Assembly: GCA_027459625.1 (NCBI GenBank)
Contig: DAIDHP010000010.1
Location: 1 to 64,000, forward strand
Reading direction: 5' to 3'
Length of the DNA: 64,000 nucleotides
Source of the DNA: Chthonomonadales bacterium
GTDB lineage: Bacteria > Armatimonadota > Chthonomonadetes > Chthonomonadales > CAJBBX01
Positions 25,052 to 35,117 of the stretch are shown in pieces. Position 1 is the stretch's first letter, and each line of letters opens with the position of its first letter. The position numbers were made by a program, and so were the translations under genes. The notes under the pieces are model-generated. The model did no database searches and was not told where the DNA came from. It saw only the letters and a program-made list of their open reading frames with translations.

Positions 25052-27376
25052 CTAATACTCCCACAGGATCAACTGGCGCGGATTGAGCCTTATTTTATCT
25101 TCATACCGCTTTCCGGTGATGATGTCTTGAAATGATTTATCGCCTTTGGGAAGCGTCGGGAAAACCGTTTGGGTTTCGCGCATAAGATTGACGAGATATG
25201 CGTATCGTCTCCCTCCGTCCACGGTGGTGCGCCCCTCCACGCCCCATGCGGGTTCACCTCGCTCATCCAAGACGCGGATTTCACAAACGACCCCGGCTCC
25301 GCGCATCATCCTCTCAAATTGGGGATGATACCGCTGAGGAGAGGAGATATCCAGATATTCCGTCCCCTCAAGTTGATGGGACTGGCGCAACACTCCGGTA
25401 GGCTCTCTCTTGAAACAGTCCTTGCCGATGGCGCACACGGTTACTCCCTTGCCAATCGCTTCCCGCAAGCGCGGCGCCGTAGTGTCCTGAGAGTATTGCG
25501 CATTCGGTGCGACAATTAATCTCGTATCCGTATGTGCGCCACTCTCAGCCAACTGTTTCTCGGTCAGGAATCCTATGGGGACGCCAAGAAAATTCAGCGC
25601 CTCGTAGGCATCGCGTAAAACGTCGAGATAATGAACATCCTGTATCGCCGACGCTTCCGAATAGAGCAGCTTCACCTGGCGGGGCAGTTGTGCGAAGGAG
25701 GATACGGGACGGACAAAGCGGCGCAGGTTCAGATTTGTGCGCACATAACCGTGCATCATCCAGGGTTGCTGCAACGCCGACCCTTTGAACCACCCCGCCC
25801 CTTGCCCTGCAATCGAGCCATCCGCATTACGCCCCCAATACCATAGAAGGTGCGCGGACATTCCGTGCAGATGCGCCAGCCACAACGCCAATTCGATGTG
25901 CGCCTTCGCATCCTCCTCGTCGCCGGGGGCGGTGTCGTCATCGGTTACGTGAAACTCGGAGTTATGGAAGGGCTTTTCAGGCTGAAGGGATTTCAGGAAA
26001 TCCGCCGACATGCCGGCGTCCAGCCACCCGCAGATATAGGGAACGGAGCCGAAACGGCGGTTGGGGTTCGCCACATGGGATAAATCCATCAGGTCCAAGT
26101 CCCCCCCGAGCAGACTGCACGCCTTGGAGATATACTCCTGATCGATTCCGTAGGTGTGGTAGGACAGGTTCATTGTCCAACCGCGTGGTTCCACGCTGCC
26201 CATGAAGTAGGAGCCCATCATCACCTTCACATGTGTCGCCACATGCGAGTCTTTCGCGTGAAGACGATCCGATAGGTCTTTGAAATAGGCTCCAATGCGT
26301 TCATTGTTGAACGCACACCAGTCATATAGCTTTCCGCGCATCCCGGGTTGGCTGAAGTCCACATTCCCCCTCTCCCACCATATGCCGGATTTGGGGACCA
26401 GCGCCGCAGGGTGATCCTTGATTTCCTTCCAATCGCCGATGGTGACACCCCAAGCATTGCTCAATTTCTCAAGTTCGCCGTACTTGGCTCTAAGCCAATC
26501 GCGCCACAACTCCATGAGGATATCCGATGTCCCTTGGAATGCCGGTTCGTTAGCGAGGTCCACGGCGAAGAAGGAGCGATTTTTATCGTAGAGCGGGGTG
26601 AAATGATCTATGAATTCATGACGATACTTGATATCCATTGGGTCTTCCAGCACATAGTCGTCGCCATTGCCGTATCCGGGACTTCTCAGTGAGGGATATT
26701 TACCGAACATCCATTCCGGCGGCTCATCGCCTAGGAGACAATCCACCGGGATGCCCGTATTGGACATCCGCTGCATATATGCGCCATCCCCCGCAAGCCA
26801 ACCGGCGTCATCAAAAGAGCCATTCGGATTCATATTCCCGCGAAACATTCCATCCGCCAGCGTGAACCCTAATCTGTGGAAAACGGACGGATTTCTGTTC
26901 GCCAAAGTCGCATCCCAGTTCAGCCCGCAGAGGAATACCGGCTGGTTGCCGCTCCAAAACCGCCCGTTCCTCCATGTCACGCCAAGCGTTGTCCATTTGG
27001 GAATTTTGGGATAGGCGGCTTCATGATTTAGCGTCCTGTTCACGGATTTGATCTCTTCGTCTAGCATTGAGAGTATGTAGCGCATGGATAGAAGGGCTGG
27101 TTCCGCTAAATCCTTATTCTCGGCGTCGCTGCGAGAGAAACGGCAAAACAGTTCGCCTAACGCAAGGGAACTGTCCGGCATGGCGATGTCCTCTCCCCCC
27201 TCCTCGCATGCGCGTAACCGATTTCGCAGGATGTCGCATCTGTTTTCCGCCTCCGCGACGAGGCTAAGTAACTGAGTGCGGATATCCGTTGGTTGGGCGT
27301 TCAGCTTCGTGACCGCCGCAAGGGCTAATGTTTGTATTCCCTGAGTGATTAATTCCCTTCGTGTGAGGATACCCAT
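25052..27376 (-). CDS. Tat-exported clan GH-A glycosidase, GH42/GH5-like (putative beta-galactosidase type)
   Basis: After a Tat-like start (MGILTRREL, ending near LNAQ) and a helical region, a TIM barrel has acid/base candidate ANEPAFQ (Glu277 from this start) and nucleophile candidate HNSEFHVTDDD (Glu474). It is followed by an A4-like flavodoxin-type domain (VKLLYSEASAIQDVHYL, LIVAPNAQYSQDT) and a small beta domain. This order is that of GH42 beta-galactosidases, although the barrel is divergent. GGAGAG precedes the ATG at 27376; the ORF start at 27409 has none. The palindromic element copy 2 lies 45 bp upstream of the start. Confidence 0.75.
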   Translation of the reverse strand: MGILTRRELITQGIQTLALAAVTKLNAQPTDIRTQLLSLVAEAENRCDILRNRLRACEEGGEDIAMPDSSLALGELFCRFSRSDAENKDLAEPALLSMRYILSMLDEEIKSVNRTLNHEAAYPKIPKWTTLGVTWRNGRFWSGNQPVFLCGLNWDATLANRNPSVFHRLGFTLADGMFRGNMNPNGSFDDAGWLAGDGAYMQRMSNTGIPVDCLLGDEPPEWMFGKYPSLRSPGYGNGDDYVLEDPMDIKYRHEFIDHFTPLYDKNRSFFAVDLANEPAFQGTSDILMELWRDWLRAKYGELEKLSNAWGVTIGDWKEIKDHPAALVPKSGIWWERGNVDFSQPGMRGKLYDWCAFNNERIGAYFKDLSDRLHAKDSHVATHVKVMMGSYFMGSVEPRGWTMNLSYHTYGIDQEYISKACSLLGGDLDLMDLSHVANPNRRFGSVPYICGWLDAGMSADFLKSLQPEKPFHNSEFHVTDDDTAPGDEEDAKAHIELALWLAHLHGMSAHLLWYWGRNADGSIAGQGAGWFKGSALQQPWMMHGYVRTNLNLRRFVRPVSSFAQLPRQVKLLYSEASAIQDVHYLDVLRDAYEALNFLGVPIGFLTEKQLAESGAHTDTRLIVAPNAQYSQDTTAPRLREAIGKGVTVCAIGKDCFKREPTGVLRQSHQLEGTEYLDISSPQRYHPQFERMMRGAGVVCEIRVLDERGEPAWGVEGRTTVDGGRRYAYLVNLMRETQTVFPTLPKGDKSFQDIITGKRYEDKIRLNPRQLILWEY

Positions 27377-27420
27377 GGCGCTCTCCGCGTTATTTGAATT
27401 ACGCATCATTAAATCAATAG

Positions 27421-27507
27421 AGGTAATTGCAAAATTCAGAAAATGAGGCTAATATCGCTCATTTCATACTCGGCGAAATACCTGAAAAGCGAATTTTGCA
27501 ATTACCT
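27421..27507. repeat. MITE-like palindromic element, copy 2
   Basis: This 87-bp element has perfect 17-bp terminal inverted repeats, AGGTAATTGCAAAATTC and GAATTTTGCAATTACCT. It matches copy 1 at 17624-17710 in length and termini but is inverted relative to it. It sits in the presumed 5' region of the GH42-like gene, where it could supply or disturb regulatory signals. No clear target duplication is visible at either copy. Confidence 0.85.
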
Positions 27508-27970
27508 GAATATCCCAAAACTTTGACGCTATGTATTTTATGTTCCCAACCGTTTAACTGGTGAATCTTGAATGCATTCTCTTTGAATTCATCGTGGCAT
27601 GTTTGTAATCATAATACCGGATACATATCGAGGATCGGGTGTGGCACAGGATAGAAATGCCTGTGACTGCTTGATATGATGTACGAAAATGTCGATATGT
27701 TGTTTCGTTGGAAATATCAGCGTGGACGCCCATGCGAATTAAATCCATTATTTTCACGCACCGTGTCTCAGCCGATACCCCGATAGTCCGCGTGGAAGTC
27801 CTGTGACGCCCTGAAGGATACGCTTTTATTTGAGCCTATGGATGGATTACTACAATCTGTTCGATTGGCCGGGTCCGATGATAACATAGAAAAGCTAGTG
27901 CAAATGGGCGCAACTCGTGGTAATCTGAAAATGTGGCAATTCAATCGTATTATCAACCAAAAGGCGCAGC
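27508..27970. other. Non-coding stretch between element copy 2 and the beta-helix gene
   Basis: The minus-strand ORFs here (67 and 62 codons) have no recognisable domain or ribosome-binding site. On the plus strand a 53-codon frame from ATG 27838 (MDGLLQSVRLAGSDDNIEKL) resembles an ankyrin-like helix pair. It overlaps the next gene, so a decayed gene fragment is possible. Nothing else is identified. Confidence 0.4.
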
Positions 27971-29902
27971 ATGATGAAATTTCAGGTGAACATGCATAGG
28001 ATCACGCGCAGAGACCTATTGAAATCCGGCGCGGGGCTTGCTGCGTTCGCAGTGGTCCCATCTCTTCCACAAAGCAAGGGCTCCAAGCGCTATGTGGTAA
28101 ACAATTCGCACCCTCTGGCTTCCGATAAGAACCCTGGCGACGAGAGACTTCCTTTGAAAACGATCTCCAAGGCGGAACAGATTGCCAAACCGGGCGATAG
28201 CGTGATTGTTAAAGCCGGCGTTTACAGGGAGTTCGTCAACTTAACCAACAGCGGCGCTCCCGGCGCTCCGATCTCCTTCGTCGCAGATCCTCCAGGATCC
28301 GTTCATCTGTTGGGAACGGACATTATTACCGGTTGGATGAAAACTCAGGGCGATGCACCGATCTATCAGGTTCCATGGACTTCCATTTTCATCATTGATT
28401 GGAATAACGGGAAGCCCATACAGCATTATCCAAGTGATGCGCCTCTTTGGGGCAGGGCGGAACAGGTGTTCGTGAATGATGCCGCGCTTCACCCCGCGCT
28501 AACTCTGCAGGATCTTCAATCCGCCTGGGAGAAACACTCCGCCGCGTTGGCGAAGGGTGAAAAATCGCCCGTTCTGAATCCTCCCGTTCCTAATTTAGGA
28601 CCTCAGTTTGCGGGCATGTTCGCTGCGGACACTGCGAATAAAACGCTTTATGTCTGGTTGGCGAACGGTTCCGATCCGAACCAAAGCAAAATGGAGGCAT
28701 CCACGCGCGCCCAAACCTTCGGCACCAATCCATGGGCGAACCCCAAAGGGGTGGAGAATGTCCGCATTAGCGGTTTCCACTTTAAATACGGTGCGAGTTT
28801 CTGTCAACGCGGGGTGGTATGGCTCTACGGCAAGAACAACCTGATCGAGGATTGCGTCATCGAGGACATGGCTGGCAGCGGGGTGAACGTGAACGGTGTG
28901 ATGCGACGATGCGTCATCCGCCGTTGCGGACAGACCGGCGGTGGAGCCACAGGAGACGGTTGCCTCAACGAGGATTCGTTCTGGGAGGGCAACTGCTGGA
29001 AGCCGATCGATAGAGGCTGGGACGCAGGCGGATTTAAAACGGCGTTCTTTCGAGGGGGAAACTTTAGGAGACTTTATTTTAAGCGGAACGGCGGCCCCGG
29101 TTTGTGGTTCGACGTCAATGTGGAAAACGTGTTGATCGAGGATTGCGTTTTTCAGGAAAACGAGGGGAGCGGTCTCTTCATCGAAATAAGCAAGGGATTC
29201 ACGGTTCGCGACTGCCTCTCCTTCGGTAATAGCACAGGCGTTGTGGGTAACGATCAGGGATGGAGTTCCGGCGGCATCCAGCTTGGGGAGAGCGAAAATT
29301 GCACGCTTATCAACAACACCTGCGTCGGAAACAGCGACGGTATCACCTTCCGTGAGCAGGGCCCGCGCGGCACCCCTTCGCACTCCGGAAGAAATCTCCA
29401 GTACCATAACACGGGGCACATCGTGAAGCGTAACGTCTGCGCCTTCAATCACGGATATCAGCTCGGACTTTGGTATGACAACGACTTTTTCGGCTGGCAT
29501 CCGTTTGAACAGAAGGAGTTTCACAACGATTTGAAAGCCTTCGATGCCTATCTGAAGACGGTTCCAGAGAAAATATTCGATCCGACCAAACAAAACATCG
29601 TTATCGACGACAATATCTACTTCTCCCCCGCAGCCGACAAGCCGTTGATCCTTTACGGCGTCCCATGGCGTCCGAAGCACAAGGAGTTCAATACGCTGAA
29701 AGCGTTCTCCGATTACACCGGCTTTGACAAGAACAGTATCACGGTGAATCCGGAACTGGCCAATCGAAAAAAGAATGATTTTCGCTTCCGACAAGGAAGC
29801 ATCGCATATCGACGCAAAGCCGGCTGGCTTCAAGCACCTACTGAAATATCCGCTTGGATGAAGGGAAAATTGCCCCACTGGATGAGTTCATACCTAAAAT
29901 AA
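27971..29902 (+). CDS. Tat-exported right-handed parallel beta-helix protein (polysaccharide lyase/hydrolase-like)
   Basis: A Tat motif (ITRRDLLKSGAGLAAFAV) leads the 643-aa chain. Residues about 40-110 hold the DUF1565-like entry motif of beta-helix proteins (GDERLPLKTISKAEQIAKPGDSVIVKAGVYRE written in shorter pieces: LKTISKAEQIAKPGD, VIVKAGVYRE). Coils rich in N, C and V then follow, such as NLIEDCVIEDMAGSGVNVNG and NVLIEDCVFQENEGSG. This fold occurs in pectate lyases, alginate epimerases and several glycosidases, so the activity is open. It may be co-transcribed with the GH50-like gene 72 bp downstream. Confidence 0.8.
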   Translation: MMKFQVNMHRITRRDLLKSGAGLAAFAVVPSLPQSKGSKRYVVNNSHPLASDKNPGDERLPLKTISKAEQIAKPGDSVIVKAGVYREFVNLTNSGAPGAPISFVADPPGSVHLLGTDIITGWMKTQGDAPIYQVPWTSIFIIDWNNGKPIQHYPSDAPLWGRAEQVFVNDAALHPALTLQDLQSAWEKHSAALAKGEKSPVLNPPVPNLGPQFAGMFAADTANKTLYVWLANGSDPNQSKMEASTRAQTFGTNPWANPKGVENVRISGFHFKYGASFCQRGVVWLYGKNNLIEDCVIEDMAGSGVNVNGVMRRCVIRRCGQTGGGATGDGCLNEDSFWEGNCWKPIDRGWDAGGFKTAFFRGGNFRRLYFKRNGGPGLWFDVNVENVLIEDCVFQENEGSGLFIEISKGFTVRDCLSFGNSTGVVGNDQGWSSGGIQLGESENCTLINNTCVGNSDGITFREQGPRGTPSHSGRNLQYHNTGHIVKRNVCAFNHGYQLGLWYDNDFFGWHPFEQKEFHNDLKAFDAYLKTVPEKIFDPTKQNIVIDDNIYFSPAADKPLILYGVPWRPKHKEFNTLKAFSDYTGFDKNSITVNPELANRKKNDFRFRQGSIAYRRKAGWLQAPTEISAWMKGKLPHWMSSYLK

Positions 29903-29974
29903 CTCAAAGAAATCGGACGGATGATATGCACGATAGTCGCTGCAATCCATCCATTTATCCCATCGGAGTGGAAC

Positions 29975-32077
29975 ATGCAAATAAAAAGACTGTTTGTAAT
30001 TTTGACGCTCTTAGCCATTCCTCATATTGTGTTGGCGGCGGATAATCGCTTCAATTTGGCGACTCAACAGGATTTCGGAGCTAAAACCGGCTTTATCCTC
30101 GATTTCGAAAACAGCACGAACGCCGCCGGGGTGTGCCCCCTCTCCACCCTGCGCCTTATCTGCGGGTTTGGTGACGGTAATAACAACTACTTCATGGCTC
30201 TCACCCCCAAATGGTCCTATTCCACAACCTACATGGCGTTGATGAAAGCGGGTCCGAATGGGGAATCCATCCGGCTCTTGAACGATCAGGGAGATGTTGT
30301 AGCTGAGCAGGAGCAAGCGGGAAAACTCACGCCCTGCACGGGGCCGTTGCTCGTCTCGGACACTCCCAGTTGGGCGCAAGCCCCAGCCGAGTATCATTTT
30401 GTCCAGACCAGCCTGAAGGTCACCTCATCCTCCGGCCAAACGCTCATCTGCAAGTTCGCATCTTCGCACCTCTCGCCCGTGCTATGGCTCTTCGCACCGC
30501 CCCCATCCCAAAGTTATTCATGGGTGACGCATCCCGGCGATACCGTGACTATCGAGGCTGATTTTCGAATCGTGCAAAATCCCAGTTTGCGGGCCGTCGC
30601 ACCGGTGATAGACAAATACGGCCAGGTGATCCAATCCAACTGGCCGGAGAAGATTAAATCGGACGCACAGCTCAAAGAGGCTGTATCGAGAGAGCGTTCC
30701 GTACTGCGTAAATGGGGACGAGACAAGGACGAGGACGCTTATGGCGGCTGGCTTAAGGCGGGATGGAGGGAGAAACCAACAGGTTTTTATCGTGTTGTGA
30801 AACATAATGACAAATGGTGGCTCATCACGCCATTGGGTAACCCTTGCTTTTACACCGGTATCTGCAGTGCACCATCCACCACTTGGGAGACGACACCCAT
30901 TACGGGCAGGAGGTACCTTTTCGCCGACTTGCCGCCCAAAACAGGGAGGTTCGCAGCGGCTTGGTCGAAAAATCAGTGGGGAATATCGGACGGAACGGAT
31001 TATTGCGCTTTTCAAACTGCGAACCTCATCAGGGAATATGCGAGCAAATGGCAGCAGGCATCCATCAACCTGCTCGTGAAGCGAATTCAGGCATGGCGAT
31101 TATGCGGGTTGGGAAAATGGTGCGGTCCGACGCAACATCTCCCCTATTCGCCGGTACTCTATCGATGGGACGTACCGAGTTTGGCGGGGCATCCCGATAT
31201 CTTCGATCCGAGCGTACAGGCGAAATTCCGTGCATCCTTGGAGAAACAGATACTCCCGGAGAGGAACAACCCGTGCGTCGTGGGATGGTCGTTAGGCAAC
31301 GAGTACGACGAGATCATCCAACCCTCGGAAATTCAATCCATCCTTAAGATGCCCGCCACCGTACCCGCGAAAAAAGCTCTGGTGGATTACGATATCGATA
31401 CCCTGCATCACGGGGATGTGAGCCAAGCGGCGGAAGGGTTGGGGGTTCAGGAAGCCACGACTCGTGAGGTACTGGAATCCGCCGCATGTAACCCGAACGC
31501 CAAGGATTTGGAGGCGTTACGCGAGTTTTACGCCGATCGCTATTACGGCTTCATTTACAAAACGATCAAGTCCATCGACCCCAATCATCTCTATCTCGGC
31601 TTTTGGATCGTACCTGGCTGGTGGGTGAACGCCACAGATTGGTCCCTCATCGCCAAGCATTGCGACGTGATCGGATTCGACCGCTACGCCAACGTTTTCG
31701 CCGATTCCATGATTCAAGGGCTTTTCAAAAGCGCGGGCAAGCCCGTCCTATGCGGTGAGTTTTCGTTTCCTCCAACGTACAATGGTGCGAGGGGTTTCGG
31801 AGTTTATCCCACGAACGCGGTGGATGATCGGGACAGCGGTGCGAAATACGTTCAATGGATTAGGGATGCCGCAAACAATCCATACTGCATCGGATGCTAC
31901 TGGTTCGAGTATCGCGACGAGCCTGTCACCGGCAGGGGACCTGGACACGGTCCGGATTTAATATACGGGGAGCATTACGCATTCGGATATGTGGATGTCA
32001 CGGATCAGCCTCGGTACGCCCTCATCGAACAGGCGCGTCAAATCAACGCGGAAGCTAGCGCGATACGGAACAGATAA
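29975..32077 (+). CDS. Exported GH50/agarase-like glycoside hydrolase
   Basis: A signal peptide (MQIKRLFVILTLLAIPHIVL) is followed by a beta-sandwich region of about 180 residues and a clan GH-A barrel. The barrel segment KWWLITPLGNPCFYTGI and the candidate catalytic residues in WSLGNEYDE (Glu443 from this start) and LCGEFSFPPTYNGARGFG (Glu595) resemble GH50 beta-agarases and relatives. An agar or galactan substrate is a family-level guess. The longest ORF starts at 29921, but GGAG lies 6 nt before the ATG at 29975, which also starts the signal peptide, so I use it (700 aa). Confidence 0.78.
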   Translation: MQIKRLFVILTLLAIPHIVLAADNRFNLATQQDFGAKTGFILDFENSTNAAGVCPLSTLRLICGFGDGNNNYFMALTPKWSYSTTYMALMKAGPNGESIRLLNDQGDVVAEQEQAGKLTPCTGPLLVSDTPSWAQAPAEYHFVQTSLKVTSSSGQTLICKFASSHLSPVLWLFAPPPSQSYSWVTHPGDTVTIEADFRIVQNPSLRAVAPVIDKYGQVIQSNWPEKIKSDAQLKEAVSRERSVLRKWGRDKDEDAYGGWLKAGWREKPTGFYRVVKHNDKWWLITPLGNPCFYTGICSAPSTTWETTPITGRRYLFADLPPKTGRFAAAWSKNQWGISDGTDYCAFQTANLIREYASKWQQASINLLVKRIQAWRLCGLGKWCGPTQHLPYSPVLYRWDVPSLAGHPDIFDPSVQAKFRASLEKQILPERNNPCVVGWSLGNEYDEIIQPSEIQSILKMPATVPAKKALVDYDIDTLHHGDVSQAAEGLGVQEATTREVLESAACNPNAKDLEALREFYADRYYGFIYKTIKSIDPNHLYLGFWIVPGWWVNATDWSLIAKHCDVIGFDRYANVFADSMIQGLFKSAGKPVLCGEFSFPPTYNGARGFGVYPTNAVDDRDSGAKYVQWIRDAANNPYCIGCYWFEYRDEPVTGRGPGHGPDLIYGEHYAFGYVDVTDQPRYALIEQARQINAEASAIRNR

Positions 32078-32113
32078 AACAGGGGGGAGTGCGGCTCCTC
32101 CCCCTCATGTTTT
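32076..32113. terminator. Bidirectional terminator between convergent glycosidase genes
   Basis: AAAACaGGGGGGAG and CTCCtCCCCCTcatGTTTT pair around TGCGG, giving a GC stem with flanking A/T runs that serve both strands. It separates the GH50-like gene (+) from the GH44 gene (-), overlapping the last codons of the former. Confidence 0.7.
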
Positions 32114-32119
32114 CCCATC

Positions 32120-33817
32120 CTATCCACCCGCCGGGTTCAAGATCAGTAGTGTGATGGATTGTTCGGGCAGAGTAAGAGATACGGTGTTTCGTTTAACCCC
32201 GACATTCGCCAGTTTTTCGATATGATTTGCGACTGTGAGCTGATATACCTCGGCGGACGGCTTGGCTTGATATCCAGCCACATTGAGCGTCACGGGCTGG
32301 GACAACCCCGGTTGCTTGTTCAAGATCATTATTTTCAACTGATTGGTTCGACCATCCTCCGACGCGAATGCCGCACATGTGTCGGGATCGGGTGTTTGGC
32401 AAGCCACGGAGATATCGCCGAAAACGCCGTCCTTGCCATTGTAGTTGCGATACATCCTGATGGCGTTGAATGCGGGAGAATCGGTCTTCGGGCACGTCCA
32501 CCGATTCGCCAGATACAACCCCTCCCGACCGAATATTCCAAGAACATCCGCCTCGGCTATTGCACCACTGATGTTATCCTCCGCGCCCCAACTGTATTCG
32601 GTGATACCGATTTTCGTTCCCGGGAAATAGGTTTTCACCCATTTTTTCAACAAGGGAATCAAGTCTATCGTTTTGCGTATCCACGATTCATCCACGTATT
32701 TAGGATCCCAAAGCGCACGAGTGCTGCGGTTCCGGAGTAGAACGGTTGCGGGATCAGCGTTTTTGGAGGAGACTCCGTTCTCTTGCGGGTAGTAGTGAAC
32801 CGTGAGTACATCCAAATATCTCTTGCCGGTGCGTTTTTGCACGGCGGCGAATTGTTGCAATATCCACGGAATAAGCTCCATCCCGCCGTGCGCCGACTGA
32901 TCGGGGTAGGGCTTTTGATAATGGTGCTTTCCGGCCCATTCATTGTCATAACCGGAATTGAAATACTCCGGCCATCCCCATGCCTCCGTGCCGCACACCA
33001 TGGCTGTGGGGTCCACGGATTTGATCATCTCGGCGGTTTTTAATTCCCTGGAAAACAGGTCATCCATCTTCAATCCTGAGGGGAAAACATCACGGTGGGT
33101 GGATTGCCACAACCCCGTTTCGTTATCCAGCAGATAATAGGAGATTCCGCCGTTTTTCGCCGAGCCGAATGCGCCGACGAGATGATTCACCCACCTCTTC
33201 TCGAAATCCACGGTGACCGGCATTTGAGCGTCATTCGGATCGTTGCCTGTGATCGGCTGACCGTTCGGCTTGAAACCGTTGCCCATGTCAGGATGATACT
33301 GCTCTGTTCTTTGTTGAGCGCCGTATTTTTTCACGGAAAAGGACCAGAGCGGTGAACGGTTCGGACCCAGCTTCGCCGCCCATCCGATCATCGGAATGGT
33401 GACCATGCTCCTGACGCCGTCGGTGGTTTTCGCGGCCATGTTTCCCCGCACCCATGCGTCCACACTGCCGCTTGGAGTGTTCGAATTTCCGTCGGGATGG
33501 CTCATGAAATACCAATCGTTTCCCGAATTCGTGGCGTCCTCCTCCCAATTATAACAGGTTGTGGCGTTGCCCCCGTTTCGGTTAAGCGTGATATTCAGGA
33601 GCGTCGCCTGTTCGGAATTTGCGAAGTTCACTCCGTATATCAATGGGGAGATGGGGTGTCTATCTTTCTGAACTTCCACCCGAATATCCACCGTTGACGC
33701 CATGGCGTGTATGCCCAAGCATAACGTCAACGAGAGAATAAGGAGATACCGAAAGCGCCAAGGGGAAGTCAGAGACATCCTCAGCGCTCTCATGGCGTCT
33801 TTTATTTTTAATTCCAT
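32120..33817 (-). CDS. Exported GH44 family endoglucanase/xyloglucanase
   Basis: GH44 landmarks are clear: the N-terminal ISPLIYGVNF, LNRNGGNATTCYNWEEDATN, the acid/base glutamate in LLDNETGLWQSTH (Glu233) and the nucleophile in IGITEYSWGAE (Glu407). A signal peptide (FRYLLILSLTLCLGIHAMA) precedes the catalytic barrel, and a C-terminal beta-sandwich of about 70 residues ends the protein. GH44 enzymes cleave cellulose and xyloglucan, which pairs well with the YicI-like GH31 alpha-xylosidase nearby. GGAG lies 7 nt before the ATG. Confidence 0.92.
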   Translation of the reverse strand: MELKIKDAMRALRMSLTSPWRFRYLLILSLTLCLGIHAMASTVDIRVEVQKDRHPISPLIYGVNFANSEQATLLNITLNRNGGNATTCYNWEEDATNSGNDWYFMSHPDGNSNTPSGSVDAWVRGNMAAKTTDGVRSMVTIPMIGWAAKLGPNRSPLWSFSVKKYGAQQRTEQYHPDMGNGFKPNGQPITGNDPNDAQMPVTVDFEKRWVNHLVGAFGSAKNGGISYYLLDNETGLWQSTHRDVFPSGLKMDDLFSRELKTAEMIKSVDPTAMVCGTEAWGWPEYFNSGYDNEWAGKHHYQKPYPDQSAHGGMELIPWILQQFAAVQKRTGKRYLDVLTVHYYPQENGVSSKNADPATVLLRNRSTRALWDPKYVDESWIRKTIDLIPLLKKWVKTYFPGTKIGITEYSWGAEDNISGAIAEADVLGIFGREGLYLANRWTCPKTDSPAFNAIRMYRNYNGKDGVFGDISVACQTPDPDTCAAFASEDGRTNQLKIMILNKQPGLSQPVTLNVAGYQAKPSAEVYQLTVANHIEKLANVGVKRNTVSLTLPEQSITLLILNPAGG

Positions 33818-33854
33818 TGCACAGCTCCATGATTTATTTTAAGTCTTGGCGTAT

Positions 33855-34961
33855 CTAAGCGATCAGCGAGGTTTCCCTTGGTGCGCGCACCGATTTCCGG
33901 ATGATGATTTCATGAGGAAGCCGTTCGAGTATCAGACGCCCGTCCGTCTCATCTCCGTTATTGGACATCACTGGATGATTTTCCGTCTGAGAGGGTTCCA
34001 TCTCCACATGGCTAAGCAAAATCTCCACCGCGCGTTTCGCCATTAGCCTGAAGGGTTGTCTCACGGTGGTGAGGGAGGGGTTGGTGATCTGGGCGAGATG
34101 GGTGTCATCAAAGCCGGTTACCGATATATCCTCCGGAACGCGTATGCCGCGATCATTCAAAACCTCAATGCATCCGTAAGCGATGGCGTCACTATCACAT
34201 AAAATCGCCGTGGGAAGGGGTCTGTTTTTCAATCTTTGCAACAGACAGAGCGTGCATTCCCTGCCGCGTTCGATGGAGTAATCCCCCAACACCGTCAAAT
34301 CCTCATCCCATTTCACTTCATTCCCCTGTAAAGCCCGAAGGTAGCCGGATTGTCGTTCTCGTGAGCATGTCATATTCATGCTGCCCGTGATGTGAGCGAT
34401 GCATTTGTGCCCGTAGTTCAGCAGGAGTTTGGTCATATCATATGATCCGTTTTCGTTATCCACATCCAGACTCGGTACGTTAGGCAATCCGGAGTTGTTG
34501 TGGATGAATACAAAGGGAGTGTGGTGGGGGATTTGACGAACGAAGGATTGGCGCATGTGCGGCCCTATGAGAATCATGCCGTCGATTCTTCCATCGCACG
34601 CTTGGAGTATCTTGGGTTCGTCAAGCACCCAGTCCGAAATGGAGAATATTGTGGTGTTCTGTTGATATTGCGCCGCAGTCTCCAGGATTCCGTTCAAAAC
34701 CTCCATGAAATAGTGGTTGAAGTCCCCCGCATGGATGATAAACGACACGCCAATGGTGTTCATTCTTCTGCGGGAGAGCCCTCTCGCTACGGCGTTAGGT
34801 CTGTATTGCATTCTTTTCGCAGCTTCGAGAATACGATCTCTTGTGGCTTCGGAGACACGGGTGGAGGATGTCGCATTGTTTAGAACCACCGATGCGACCA
34901 TCGCAGAGACTCCCGCCTCCTTGGCTACGTCCGATAAGGTTGTTGCGCTTCTTCTTCTCAT
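33855..34961 (-). CDS. LacI-family transcriptional regulator
   Basis: The helix-turn-helix TLSDVAKEAGVSAMVASVVLNN and the hinge YRPNAVARGLSRRR are typical of LacI/GalR repressors, followed by a periplasmic-binding-protein-like ligand domain (VTGFDDTHLAQITNPSLTTV, QPFRLMAKRAVEILL). It probably binds a sugar and controls neighbouring glycan genes. ATTTACCGRTAAAT operators near the GH31 promoter are natural target candidates, but no binding is shown. The ORF opens at 34973; I prefer the ATG four codons in (MRRRSATTLSDVAKE), which sits where LacI proteins usually start. Neither start has a strong ribosome-binding site. Confidence 0.9.
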   Translation of the reverse strand: MRRRSATTLSDVAKEAGVSAMVASVVLNNATSSTRVSEATRDRILEAAKRMQYRPNAVARGLSRRRMNTIGVSFIIHAGDFNHYFMEVLNGILETAAQYQQNTTIFSISDWVLDEPKILQACDGRIDGMILIGPHMRQSFVRQIPHHTPFVFIHNNSGLPNVPSLDVDNENGSYDMTKLLLNYGHKCIAHITGSMNMTCSRERQSGYLRALQGNEVKWDEDLTVLGDYSIERGRECTLCLLQRLKNRPLPTAILCDSDAIAYGCIEVLNDRGIRVPEDISVTGFDDTHLAQITNPSLTTVRQPFRLMAKRAVEILLSHVEMEPSQTENHPVMSNNGDETDGRLILERLPHEIIIRKSVRAPRETSLIA

Positions 34962-35066
34962 GATTCCTATCATTTCAAGATAGATTTAAAGTCATTGTTT
35001 TAAGCGTTCAATCGGTGTTCGTAGTGCGGTTCAACGCTTCAAGGCATAAATATTATAGCCCGAGGC

Positions 35067-35086
35067 GATAACCGCATTCGGTTATC
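35067..35086. promoter_or_regulatory. Palindrome upstream of the LacI-type gene
   Basis: GATAACCG and CGGTTATC form a perfect 8-bp inverted repeat around CATT, about 100 bp upstream of the regulator start. Its symmetry suggests an operator, possibly autoregulatory, but it differs from the GH31 operators. Confidence 0.4.
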
Positions 35087-35117
35087 TGCAGCCATTGAAC
35101 GGCGTAAAGGGATGAAA

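Noticed and set aside
28595-29878. 427-codon minus-strand ORF antisense to the beta-helix gene
   Set aside because: The plus-strand frame has a Tat signal and repetitive beta-helix coils; the antisense frame has no recognisable domain and arises from codon bias.
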